DNA from: Hermatobates lingyangjiaoensis
Taxonomy: Eukaryota; Arthropoda; Insecta; Hemiptera; Hermatobatidae
Assembly: GCA_026182355.1 (NCBI GenBank)
Contig: JAPFBL010000605.1
Coordinates: forward strand, 186,001-250,000
DNA: 64,000 nt
Reading direction: 5' to 3'
In this document: piece after piece, positions 54,286 through 62,549 of the stretch
Layout of the letters: each line of letters opens with the position of its first letter
Position numbering within the stretch: the first letter of the stretch is position 1
Translations under genes and position numbers: made by a program
Notes under the pieces: generated by a model
Told to the model about the DNA's origin: nothing
The model's input: the letters and a program-made list of their open reading frames with translations, nothing else
The model's database searches: none

Positions 54286-57200
54286 CACATAGATACAAGA
54301 TTTATCATACACACGTGAAATAACAATCAATGATCAAACCACAATATGAAATGGGAAAAAAAGTCTAAGATCTTTCAAACGTAACAAGCGGTCTTCATCA
54401 GAGTCAAAAACCCAACTGACGAACACCGCTTGTTACGGTTGAAAGATCTCAGTCTTTTTTTTTCCAGTTCATATTGTGGTGTGATCATTCATATAGTAAC
54501 ACATTTACAGTCTCTAATATTTGGTTTAACCGTCATTAACAGTGTAGGTCACCAAAGTACTCTTTTCTCTCCTGATGGCGGATAAACTGAAAATTGTAGA
54601 CTGTTAGTGAGTATATCTGATTATTGTTTGCCTATAGTTCACCTTTTAACATGCATATATACCATATTGACAATGAGTCCTCGCTTGTCTTCACAGATAT
54701 ACCCAAATTCCTTAATGAAAACATAAGTAATGGATTCAACTAATTCTAAAATAATGGAATCCTTATAAATCTTAAAATATATTTTTCCTGATTACTGTAC
54801 TTAGAGTTAATTATGATGTTTTTCTTGTTTTGAGTTATATTTAGTATAATTATCTTTAGAAATGTTCATGAAAGTATATTATGTTGATGTAAACTATGTA
54901 ATTTTTGTTTAGGTTTATTTTGGTGGATACTTTTTAAGAAATCACCCTCTTAGTATGCACACAGTGTCGTTTTCCATCAACTACTGGTCTAAAGGAGCAG
55001 TTCAATGTCTGTTTTTAAGACATGAAGGTTATCTTGGAGCAATTGGAGCTTTTTTGAAAGGAGCTGAACAATGCGGTAAGGAATAATGGATTGAATATCT
55101 TAAATTATATAATCTTAAGTTAGAAATGATAAGGGTTACTTTTCATTACTTGTGCAATCTGTTATAGTGTTGTATTTACTCATATTGGGGGATTTCAAGA
55201 ATGACGTCTCCAAACAAAAATAGTTTAATATGAAACTATACGTTTCGAACACTTAGTGTTCTTCTTCAAGTTAACATCTAAAAATAGATATGAATATAAA
55301 TTATCATTAGTTGTGCAATCCGTAATTGTGTAGTATTTAGTCATTCTGAGGTAAAATGGATAAACAAACAAAAGGCTTCACACAAATAAAGTTTTATTCA
55401 ACAACAACAACGCGTTTCGAACACTTTGTGTTCATCATCAGGAAGACACCAAGGATGTGGTGCTGAAGGGTTGGTCCAGTAAAAACAACAGTGAGTTGTG
55501 TTCGAACAGTGTTCTAAACGTGCTGTTGTTGTTGAATAAAACTTCATTTGTGTGGAGACTTTTGTTTCTTTATCCATTTTACCTCAGAATATAAATTATG
55601 TTAATATCATAAATCATGTTAAATATAAATACCTATAAAAAATGTATCTTTTGTTTTATATGTTAACCTGAAGAAAGACACTAAGTGTATGAAACGTGTT
55701 GTTAGTTTCATTTTAAACTTTTTTTGTGTGGATATTAATTTTAGAAACCTCCAATAGGGTTACTTTCTTTGAATTCTTCTTCTTTGTGGTATCAGAAGAG
55801 GCCGGCTTGCGGCCTAGGTGTGTTCTCTCTCGAGACGGCCACTATAACCTAACCTAACCTAACTAGGGTTACTTTTTTAAAGTTTAGGTAATTCTCTATT
55901 TGGTGACCATAAGCGTTTTTAAGTTTTCGATTGTATCAAGTATATTATTATCGAGCATGTGATAATAGTAACTTTTGAATTTTCTTTTTTTTTAAAAAAC
56001 AAAAAAAGGGGGAATAAAAGATTGTGAAAAGTCGAACAATGATTGCTGTCCCGAAAGCACTGATAGTTGACGTAGTTTATTTTTAAGGTTATACTCACCA
56101 AGTTGCAGACATTCAAATAGGACGAATAACCGAGCTATATTTCATTAACTAAAAAATGGTTGTCGAGTAGCGGAAGGTTATTGGTTCTATAGCGCTGTTG
56201 TCTATGTTGGAGACCCGGTGGTTTCCAAACGTCGCTTTACAAGTGCGCTTGGAGTCGCTATCTTACTCTCCTGATGACAGTTCAATTGAAAATTAGAGTC
56301 TTTAAGTGTGTTTCTATCTTTACTCTGTGTCTATAGTTCACTGTGAAACGTTTTTTGTCCTTTATGGATCGTTTTCCTGTTGATAATATGTATGTACGAG
56401 GAGTGTAAATAAAGTAGTGAGACTGGCAACGTCGCTTTCGATCTGGCAACGCTGGAGACGCGTGGCCTTGAGTAGCGTCAGGTGCACGTGTGATGCGACT
56501 CCAGTATGAATCTGAACTCGCCACAGTCATTTGTTTGTCCGTAGCGTTGGTTTTCGTGAAATGGTTTTTTCTTGAGCGTTTTAAAAATGAGTGACCTCAA
56601 AGTTGAGCAGCGGTGTGCAATCAAATTTTGCTTCAGACTTGGACATAATGCAACCGAAACTTTTGAAAAACTTCAGGAGGCCTATGGAGAACATGTTTTA
56701 TCAAGGGCACAGGTTTTTCGGTGGTTTAAGGAATTTTCAGAAGGAAGAGAGTCGATTGAAGATGAACCACGAAGCGGAAGGCCTTCAAGTGCAAACACCG
56801 ATGAAAATGTCAACAGAGTACGGAACCTTGTGCGTTCAGATCGACGCTTGACAGTCAGAATGATCGGGGAACGGTTAATCAGCACTTCTACCGTGAGGTC
56901 CTTGAAAGACTTCGAAAAAGAGTCCTTCGTGTGCGGCCAAACATCAAAGACAAGTGGGTGTTGCATCACGACAACGCGCCCTGTCACACTGCCATCTCAA
57001 TAAACGAGTTTTTGGCCAGTAAAAACATTCCTGTTGCTCCTCAGCCTCCTTATTCACCAGACTTGAGTCCTTGTGACTTTTTCCTCTTCCCGAGATTGAA
57101 AAATCACCTCAAGGGAACTCATTTCGGGACACTACAAAACATACAAACTGCTGTAACCGACCAGCTGAAGGCCATTCCAGAATCCGAATTCCAGCAATGC

Positions 57201-59509
57201 TACAATGATTGGAAGGACCGTCTCCAGCGCTGTGTGGCTTCCGAAGGGAACTATTTTGAAGGTGACAATATCACATTGTAATTATATTTGAATAGAAAAT
57301 TTTAAAAAAATCAGTCTCACTACTTTATTTACACACCTCGTACATAGCTTGTGAATGTAAACCCACATTACACTACTTTCTTTTTTTTTTTGTTTATTTT
57401 TTCTATCCCATTTTAAAACTTAGTACCCTTTGTGGAGGAAACAAGTCAATCCTGTAAAAAAAAAATTGCTGCTTCCTTTACAATGATTCCTGAAAGGACT
57501 TTAGTGTTTTAGCTTCCAAACCTTCTAATGGAAAAGGTGTTATTTTATGTACTATTCATTTTCAAATTTTCTTAAAAAAAACATCTTGTTTCATTAATTG
57601 GTTACTATACTAAAGAATAGAAAAACGGTTAAAATATAATATGTTGAAGAAGTACAACAGTAAGTGGACAAAGACTTTTGTTCCTACTGTACATATATGT
57701 GATAGACAAAACCATGTTTTGCTGAACAGTATCACAGCATCAGTATAATTACTGGTAGTCGATTGAATTAACCTTAGGAGAGAACATAATGCTGAATGTG
57801 GACATAGAATGTGATACTCTTACAGGAATGGTAACGTAATGTTAAAACAATGACGCATGTAGTCAGGTAGATAGGCAAGTAGTGTGGTAACTTATGGTAG
57901 TTGAAGGTGGATGGATGGTATGGAGGAATGTTTCTTGTTCCTGTTGACATGAAGTTATTTTAAAGTCTCATTATATCGTATAACTGACTGGAAATATAAA
58001 AAAACACAACATTCCTCGGTATAATCTAATAAAGATATCTACCTTTGTTATAATTATTCTAATAATCGTACTTTTGACGGTACGTGACTTGCTCCTGATC
58101 TCCTTTATAATAAGAGATGATAGTTAATGATTTGTTAAAACATATCGTAACTCCTGTTCTGTCAAAGGACTGATATACTTTATACTCTCAGTTAGCCTAT
58201 GATGAATCTAGTGCTATGTTGCAAACAAACCAGCTACAAATGGTGTTCATAATTTATAAGTTATTTCTTTATCACAAAAGGAATAAATTATTATTCATTT
58301 AATCCATTTGTTTTCCGTACTGTCCCATAATGTATCCTTAGTCCATGGTGAATAATTAGTCTGTTTATTCAAGTGGATGATGGTACTATTTTGGGTGCAT
58401 GACTTAGTTCTCATATCATCACAGTGGATCTATAGTTTATGACTCTTAAGAGTTGGGGGACAGGTTAGCTCAGTGGTTAACGTACTCACCTCAGTGGTTC
58501 GTTACCCACATGGCCCTCGATATATTCACGTGGGAGGTGAATAAATCTGAACATGTCGTCCATTGTAGAGGACGTTAAGCCGTCGGTCCCGAACCTGTAC
58601 GATGTCAGGTACTAGTTAAAGATCCCTATTAAAAATACACTTGAATTAGGCAAAATTTAGGACTCCCAATGTAGAATCAATCTTTTTTGTGTGGTATCAC
58701 AAAGAGCCTAATGTTCGGGCTATGTGTGTTCCCTTGTGGGACAGCCACTGAAACCTACAGGATTGCCTACTACTACTACTTAAGAGTTATATCTCTCCAA
58801 GAATGATACATCAGTTTATTTTCTATGCCATAGAGCTCATATACATCGTGTTCGGGATAGTACTTATCTCCCTTTCTCTCCCTCATTCACTCTTGCATCT
58901 CTCTTTCTCATTCCTTTTATTTTCTCTTATCTCTCACTTGCACCATACTCATCCTCTCACACCATCTCTTTCTATATTCATCCCTCCCTCGCTCCATCTC
59001 ACTTTTCCTAAATCTTTTATCTCACTCACTCCCTACTGATTACCCTCTTTCTCCCACCGCTCGTCCTCTATCTAAATCTATCACTCTTCACCCCTTACAC
59101 TTCCCACTTCGCCTTGTCTTCAATCCACATCCGTTCTCTTCTCAATATCTCTGTTTCCCCTCTCTTTTTTTTTTACTACCCTCCCTATTCCTATCTCACT
59201 CCAGAGATCTCTCTTTTTCACCTTCCTCGCACTTACTATCTTTTCTTTCTTAAATGCTAGACTCAGAAAATAGGTTTTCACAAATTTTATGAAGTAACTT
59301 ATTTGATTTGTTTAGGTAGTACAAGAGTACCATTTCATGCCCACTCCATTGTGTTTAGACCATATAATAAAGTAATGTGGCCCGTCTTTGGTGTAAAATC
59401 AGTGATTAGCAACCTTTTCGACCTCAATGACAATCATTTTTTTTTAAGTATACGCCAATTGATTAGACAATGGCACACACTAATTTCAAACACGTTTATA
59501 TTATTATGA
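46054..59509 (+). CDS. PANK4-type type II pantothenate kinase (8 certain exons, 3' end uncertain)
   Basis: ASKHA-fold kinase family that phosphorylates pantothenate, the first step to CoA. Exons 46054-46156, 46245-46339, 46542-46738, 46988-47171, 48516-48608, 52476-52635, 53557-53663 and 54913-55075 join in one frame of 367 codons. Motifs are DIGGSLTK (33-40), ATGGGAYK (113-120), [10 protein letters not shown] (137-146), NIGSGVSI (184-191), NYERIGG (199-205), [10 protein letters not shown] (208-217) and the [17 protein letters not shown] end. DIGGSLTK, TFWGLG and CLIKGC mark the PANK4 subgroup rather than PANK1-3. By alignment through CLIKG and NYxR, Glu138 and Arg202 correspond to Glu138 and Arg207 of human PANK3, which are replaced in mammalian PANK4. 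Reading on past exon 8 gives GKE and a stop at 55084; splicing to 59316 gives 64 extra codons of unknown type. The DUF89 phosphatase half of vertebrate PANK4 is not seen. Confidence 0.88.
46245..46339 (+). CDS. PANK4-type exon 2
   Basis: Acceptor ACTTCAG, donor GAT|GTAAGC. Completes the DIGGSLTK phosphate-binding motif, then [19 protein letters not shown]. Confidence 0.92.
46542..46738 (+). CDS. PANK4-type exon 3
   Basis: Acceptor TGTTTAAG chosen because it alone joins exon 2 in phase 0; donor AA|GTAAGA. Encodes [17 protein letters not shown] and [19 protein letters not shown]. Confidence 0.85.
46988..47171 (+). CDS. PANK4-type exon 4 (catalytic Glu)
   Basis: Acceptor TTGAACAG, donor AAG|GTAAGT. 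Encodes [16 protein letters not shown], carrying the retained Glu138, and [17 protein letters not shown]. Confidence 0.93.
47172..48515. other. Intron 4, nothing recognised
   Basis: A - strand open frame at 48,111-48,311 (66 codons) is not low complexity and ends [20 protein letters not shown] do not recognise it; it could be a fragment of a retrocopy. Confidence 0.35.
48516..48608 (+). CDS. PANK4-type exon 5 (catalytic Arg)
   Basis: Acceptor GCTAAAG (weak pyrimidine tract), donor AAG|GTAATT. Encodes [18 protein letters not shown] and [13 protein letters not shown]. Frame and family match are exact despite the poor acceptor. Confidence 0.92.
49031..49163 (+). mobile_element. Family B single arm
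   Basis: CTGAGGA (49034), stem AACAC / GTGTT, GAAACGCG, then the arm through ATGTGGAGACCATTTC to the extension ending TGCACTACGTTA. The left arm is missing, i.e. heavily truncated. Confidence 0.8.
49874..50324. mobile_element. Family B arm joined to inverted Penelope-type reverse transcriptase fragments
   Basis: Starts with the family B extension and arm (GTTATTATGTGGTATATACTC ... GTTCTTATTCAG). Two inverted copies of a reverse transcriptase fragment follow: one on - (about 50,165-50,035) and one on + (50,193-50,321). Finding RT sequence inside the arms links family B to an RT-bearing parent. Confidence 0.75.
50193..50321 (+). pseudogene. Penelope-like reverse transcriptase fragment
   Basis: Open for 43 codons: [18 protein letters not shown], then [19 protein letters not shown] and TIQNEL, then a stop. 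[13 protein letters not shown] corresponds to the conserved early RT motif of Penelope-like elements (SxDVxSLFTNVP). The inverted partner lacks about 11 bases of this motif. Too short to be active. It is in PANK4-type intron 5. Confidence 0.75.
51193..51511. mobile_element. Palindromic retroelement-like insertion, family H (near-perfect hairpin)
   Basis: Arms 51225-51351 and 51352-51478 are almost perfectly complementary, about 127 bp each with no spacer. The right side continues for 33 nt (51479-51511) and then repeats the left flank TATATATATAAAC (51512-51524). The core on + at 51398-51419 is CTGATGA, C, stem GAC / GTC with loop GATT, then GAAAT. Preceded by a TA tract. Confidence 0.92.
51546..52146. 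mobile_element. Long palindromic insertion, family I
   Basis: Arms of about 285 bp run from ATATACAACTAAAAAAATGA to the complement at about 52,146, with a spacer of some 25 bp near 51,838-51,865. The core region reads GAAAAA, stem GATTTT / AAAATC, GAAACGTCGGC; the CTGANGA half is degenerate (CTATGAAAAA). A left-side extension (AACTTCTCGACCGTGTGACAG) is present. Confidence 0.88.
52142..52373. mobile_element. TA tract and family C insertion
   Basis: TA tract at 52,142-52,175. Family C arms run from ATCAATGATCAAACCAC to GTGTTTATGTGAAATCTTTA; the right side carries the extension. It lies about 100 bp upstream of PANK4-type exon 6. Confidence 0.88.
52476..52635 (+). CDS. PANK4-type exon 6
   Basis: Acceptor TTTTTCAG, donor CAAA|GTTTGT (non-consensus after GT). 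Encodes [37 protein letters not shown] and [15 protein letters not shown]. Confidence 0.9.
52997..53310 (+). mobile_element. tRNA-derived SINE with 12-bp target duplication
   Basis: Flanked by ATAACTAAAATG at 52985-52996 and 53311-53322 (perfect). Head TAGCCCAGTAGCTTACG, body diverged, tail ACTGCAATCTAAC. Confidence 0.88.
53557..53663 (+). CDS. PANK4-type exon 7
   Basis: Acceptor TGTTTCAG, donor AAG|GTAAGT. Encodes [19 protein letters not shown] and [16 protein letters not shown], the helical segment before the VYFGG strand. Confidence 0.93.
53997..54282. repeat. Perfect 98-bp inverted repeat between TA tracts
   Basis: Arms 54051-54148 and 54156-54253 appear exactly complementary with a 7-bp loop. 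The interior is GC-richer than the surroundings (GGTCCCAGTTGCCCGCTGCT...). TA tracts lie on both sides (about 53,999-54,021 and 54,252-54,281). Mirror-image open frames on both strands are a by-product of the symmetry. The family is unknown; no hammerhead-like core was seen. Confidence 0.95.
54297..54489. mobile_element. Palindromic insertion, family C
   Basis: Left extension ATACACACGTGAAATAACA, arms around CCAACTGACGAACACCG. The right arm ends GTGTGATCATT. Confidence 0.88.
54913..55086 (+). CDS. PANK4-type exon 8 (possible last exon)
   Basis: Acceptor TTTGTTTAG. Encodes [35 protein letters not shown] and [16 protein letters not shown]. The donor G|GTAAGG lies at 55076. If unspliced, GKE and TAA (55084-55086) follow, giving a 370-residue protein that already contains the whole kinase fold. 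Confidence 0.9.
   Translation, partial: VYFGGYFLRNHPLSMHTVSFSINYWSKGAVQCLFLRHEGYLGAIGAFLKGAEQCGKE
55150..55750. mobile_element. Family A/B-related element with a nested family A copy
   Basis: Outer arms: 55,157-55,275 (GTATTTACTCATATTGGGGG ... CGTTTCGAACACTTAGTG) and 55,660-55,750 (CTGAAGAAAGACACTAAGTG, GAAACGTG ...). The inner copy sits between them. Confidence 0.7.
55305..55587. mobile_element. Palindromic retroelement-like insertion, family A (nested)
   Basis: Flanked by AATATAAATTAT at 55293-55304 and 55588-55599 (12 bp, perfect). Left-side extension. The CAACAACAACG expansion and a damaged right core (GTGTTCTAAACGTG) show decay. Confidence 0.92.
55795..55866 (+). mobile_element. SINE 3' fragment
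   Basis: GGCCTAGGTGTGTTCTCTC ... GGCCACTATAACCTAACC, i.e. the last 70 bases of the SINE family. Confidence 0.75.
56397..57340 (+). mobile_element. Internally deleted mariner transposon, 944 bp
   Basis: Terminal repeats CGAGGAGTGTAAATAAAGTA... and the complement (about 29 bp, one or two mismatches), flanked by TA (56395-56396 and 57341-57342). From ATG 56587 a frame encodes the N-terminal helix-turn-helix half ([43 protein letters not shown]) to about 56,880. A second frame, 56,880-57,281, encodes the C-terminal half with HHDNAPCH and [13 protein letters not shown]; the two aspartates are separated by exactly 34 residues (D34D of mariner). About 350 bp holding the first catalytic Asp is deleted and the halves are out of frame, so it cannot make transposase. 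Confidence 0.95.
57343..58443. other. AT-rich, nothing recognised
   Basis: No exon, RNA gene or repeat recognised. Confidence 0.5.
58455..58778 (+). mobile_element. tRNA-derived SINE with 10-bp target duplication
   Basis: Flanked by CTTAAGAGTT at 58445-58454 and 58779-58788 (perfect). Head CAGGTTAGCTCAGTGGTTAA, body nearly complete, tail GGGACAGCCACTGAAACC, then TACTACTACTACT instead of CCTAA units. Confidence 0.92.
58860..59240. repeat. CT-rich low-complexity stretch
   Basis: Pyrimidine-rich (CTCTC, CCTTT, CATCTC) with no fixed unit. The 78-codon open frame at 58,803-59,039 is low complexity and not supported. Confidence 0.7.
59316..59509 (+). CDS. Candidate terminal exon of the PANK4-type gene
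   Basis: Acceptor TTGTTTAG and the correct phase to follow exon 8. Encodes [43 protein letters not shown] and so on to a stop at 59509. It resembles neither DUF89 nor any PANK tail I know, and the 4.2-kb intron holds a mariner and a SINE. AATAAA at 60,102 is available. Alternatively it is a chance frame and the gene ends at 55,086. Confidence 0.35.
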
Positions 59510-59512
59510 GTA

Positions 59513-59815
59513 TTTTTTTTTATTGTTTAAATCGATATGCTAGCAGATGATAACGTTAGCCGTTTACCAGCTTTTTGTTTGATCGATGATTCTACAGATT
59601 CTACATTGTGAGTCTTAAATTTTGCCTAACTCAAGTGCATTTCGAGTAGGGATCTTTAACGAGCACCTGGCATCGTACAGGCTTGGGACCGATGGCTTAA
59701 CGTCCTCTCCAATGGACGACGTACTCAGATTTATTCACCTCCCGCTTGAATAAATCGAGGGCCAGGTGGGGATCAGTTCAGAGGCGAGCACGTAACCACT
59801 GAGCTAACCTGTCCC
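59513..59815 (-). mobile_element. tRNA-derived SINE, alternative-tail variant
   Basis: The head at the right end (CAGGTTAGCTCAGTGGTTAC on -), a body of good quality, then after TAGAATC the alternative tail (GATCAAACAAAAAGCTGG, TAAACGGCTAACGTTATC) also seen at 3.85 kb. Imperfect flanking duplication ATTATGAGTA / ATTACGAGTA. Confidence 0.85.
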
Positions 59816-62330
59816 TTTATTACGAGTAAATATAGAACATTGATAATTAAATTGTTACAATATTTTATTGCATATATGCCAAGTAGAGATCTGTTTAATT
59901 GAAAGATTGAAGACCCTCATATCAAATACTGTCCTTCTTCAGATAAAATTAATGCAGTCTAAATACATGGATGTAATTTACAGCTTCAGTAGTTTATTTC
60001 GACAAATACATTTCTTTAATACATACCTATTTTGTAATATAATTGTGTCTTAGTTACTTTTTATACGTTTTTTGTTGATTAAAAAGTTAATGAGCACCGT
60101 TAATAAACTTTACACTTCCTATTTATTTGGCGATAAAATGTAGCATATTTCAGTACAGCGCAATGTTTCTTGCTGCAGTTATTTATCTTTATTATAAAAT
60201 TAAAAGCACGTTGCTAAATCTGATACTCAACGCTGTCTCGTTATTCAATGACAAATTTTTTTTTTGGTATTATAACTTTCAAAATAAACTAAGTCAATCA
60301 GAAATGAAAGTTAATTTTTCTAACCAACAATATTTCTAGTTTTTATGGCAAATTGGACGGAAAAAATGTTCTGATGTAAAAAGTGCTTGTTAAACATTTT
60401 TGCTAGTAAAAAATGAACTCGCAATACTTCCCAGCAAAACTCTGCAGATCGAACAAAAGGTTTTAACTTCAAGTTTTTTATGTATAGAATCCTAAGTACA
60501 TTAAATACTACATTGAACACCAAGTGTATTGAATGTATAACAGTTAATACTGTTACGGAGGGCGGTTGCTTTCATAGAACACACTGTTGTCTCTTTACAA
60601 ACGTATTATATTCGACATATGTTAACACACAATATCCAACTAACAGGTTCTCGAGTATCACTGGCGTAGCCATGTCAATATTGTTTATGAAATCACTAAC
60701 ATGTAGGTATTCCTGCCACGAGCAGGTGCACTCGGCAGGTTCACTCCTACGACCGCAACACTGTTCTTTATTTTAAATGTACATTTTGTAAATTATTAAC
60801 ATTTAGGATTTTTTTATTTATTTTAACTAGTAAAGTAGTTAGTTGCCTTTGGTTTTGATTTTTTATCTAGTGAATATTAAACTTATTGTATTGGCTAGTA
60901 TACAGTAATGTTATGACTAACTGTAATAATTGGAATCAAATTTCCCTAATTTCTTTTGATGACAGCTGTTTAATATAATTATTCCTGGAGAGGAATACAG
61001 CTTAACTTTAATTATGGCAATCATTTTTTTTTTCTTAATAGAAGTAGGTTGCATCCTTGTTAGGTGTTAAGTCCATCAAGGCTTTTTTCAGTTATGGGAA
61101 TAGATTTTTTGAATTAAGGCTGTTATCGTTATCTTATGCCTTCATGGTGTTATATAACTAATGTTAACTGAGAATGTAACTGAATAAATAGTAGCTCCCT
61201 ATAAACCATCGGCTGTTATCTAAATTACTTTTTATCTAGAAATAAAATAAAAATCACTGTTTAGTCATTCTTAATTGTCTTGTCGTAATAAGTAATTTGA
61301 TCGCCGTAAAAATGGAAAAAGGTAATGGATTACAATTTTTTTATTTTGAGTATAATGTTAAATCAAAAAGTTATTGTAAACATATGAATTAATGTTATTT
61401 GTTTATATATATTATAGATTCTTTTGTTGTTTTATTTTCTACAGGCATTCTTGGCAAACAAGGTATTAAGAATTGTTAGAATGTTGTAAGTAAAACCTTT
61501 CTGTTTGAAAAAAAAACCCTCATTAAGTAAAATTAATAACATTGATTCTTAATGTGAAATCCTTGCTTTTATATTCTTTTGTTTTTCTGTTTATAGAAAT
61601 ATGTTTGCAATATTTTCAGTTAGGTATCCTTTTGAATTTATTAAATGTAGCATTAGGTATGTAGTAATGTAATATAATCTTTGCTTCATATTCTACCATA
61701 CATTATAATATTTTAAGAAACCGTTCGAATAATCCGCCTTTTAGATCAAACGTGTACTTTATTACTAATTTTCAACTTGTCCTTGTTCTTTTTTTCCGTT
61801 ATTAAACGTTTTCGTCAGTTGAATCACTTAAGATTTGTTATTCTTTTGAAGCAATCAATCAGACTCGTTCCAATTTTCTTAAAAGTTCTATGTTCAGAAT
61901 TTAGTAAAACCTTTAGTTTATTTCGGAATTCGTTTGTGCCCATCAAACCATGTAGATTTAAGTTTACCATACAAAAAAGTAAATGATGAAGGAAAGTATA
62001 TATGAAAACTGTGTTAATATTTTAAATTTTATCATGATACATCAAACCATGCATTATCTTGTCTATTATAAAAAGTGGATAACCAACTTAACATGTATTA
62101 TGATGTAAATTGAAAAGTGTATTCTCAAAACATTATTATTACTCTGAGTCAGAGGTTCCCACAGTGGGTTCCGCGGAATTCAGAGGTTCCTTAATGGACT
62201 GTTTGGGGTTCCGCTTAAAACATTTAGAAAAAACATGTTTCTAAATTTTTTTTTTAGTAGGTATGAATTTATTATGTGTTTCTTGTGAATCATGAAACTG
62301 AATAATGTGTATATCTACTTACACACATAA
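59816..62330. other. AT-rich, no supported gene
   Basis: The 98-codon frame at 60,480-60,776 and the 69-codon frame at 61,777-61,986 show no family motif. At about 62,156 CAGAGGTTCCCACAGTGGGT resembles a hAT-type transposon end, without a convincing partner. Confidence 0.4.
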
Positions 62331-62549
62331 AAAGATTTCACATAAACACGTGAAACAACAATCAATGATCAAACCACAATAAGAAATGGGAAAACAAGAC
62401 TAAGATCTTTCAACCGTAACAAGCGGTCTTCGTCAGAGTCAAAAACCCAACTGACTCAGTTGGGTTTTTGACTCTGACGAAGACCGCTTGTTACGGTTGA
62501 AAGATCTTAGTCTTGTTTTCCCATTTCTTATTGTGGTTTGATCATTTAT
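62331..62549. mobile_element. Palindromic retroelement-like insertion, family C (best-preserved copy)
   Basis: Flanked by ACACATAA at 62323-62330 and 62550-62557 (8 bp, perfect). The left extension is 33 nt (62331-62363). The arms match almost completely and meet at CAACTGACTCAGTTGG. Core on + at 62474-62502: CTGACGA, stem ACCG / CGGT, GAAAGATC. Confidence 0.95.

Noticed and set aside
53981..54323. Two mirror-image open frames on opposite strands with nearly the same protein
   Set aside because: Automatic result of the perfect 98-bp palindrome.
46054..55075. Assignment to PANK1-3 (fumble-type)
   Set aside because: DIGGSLTK, CLIKGC and TFWGLG fit the PANK4 subgroup better than DIGGTLVK and TFLGLC.
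56587..57281. Functional mariner transposase
   Set aside because: Internal deletion removes the first catalytic Asp, and the two halves are in different frames.
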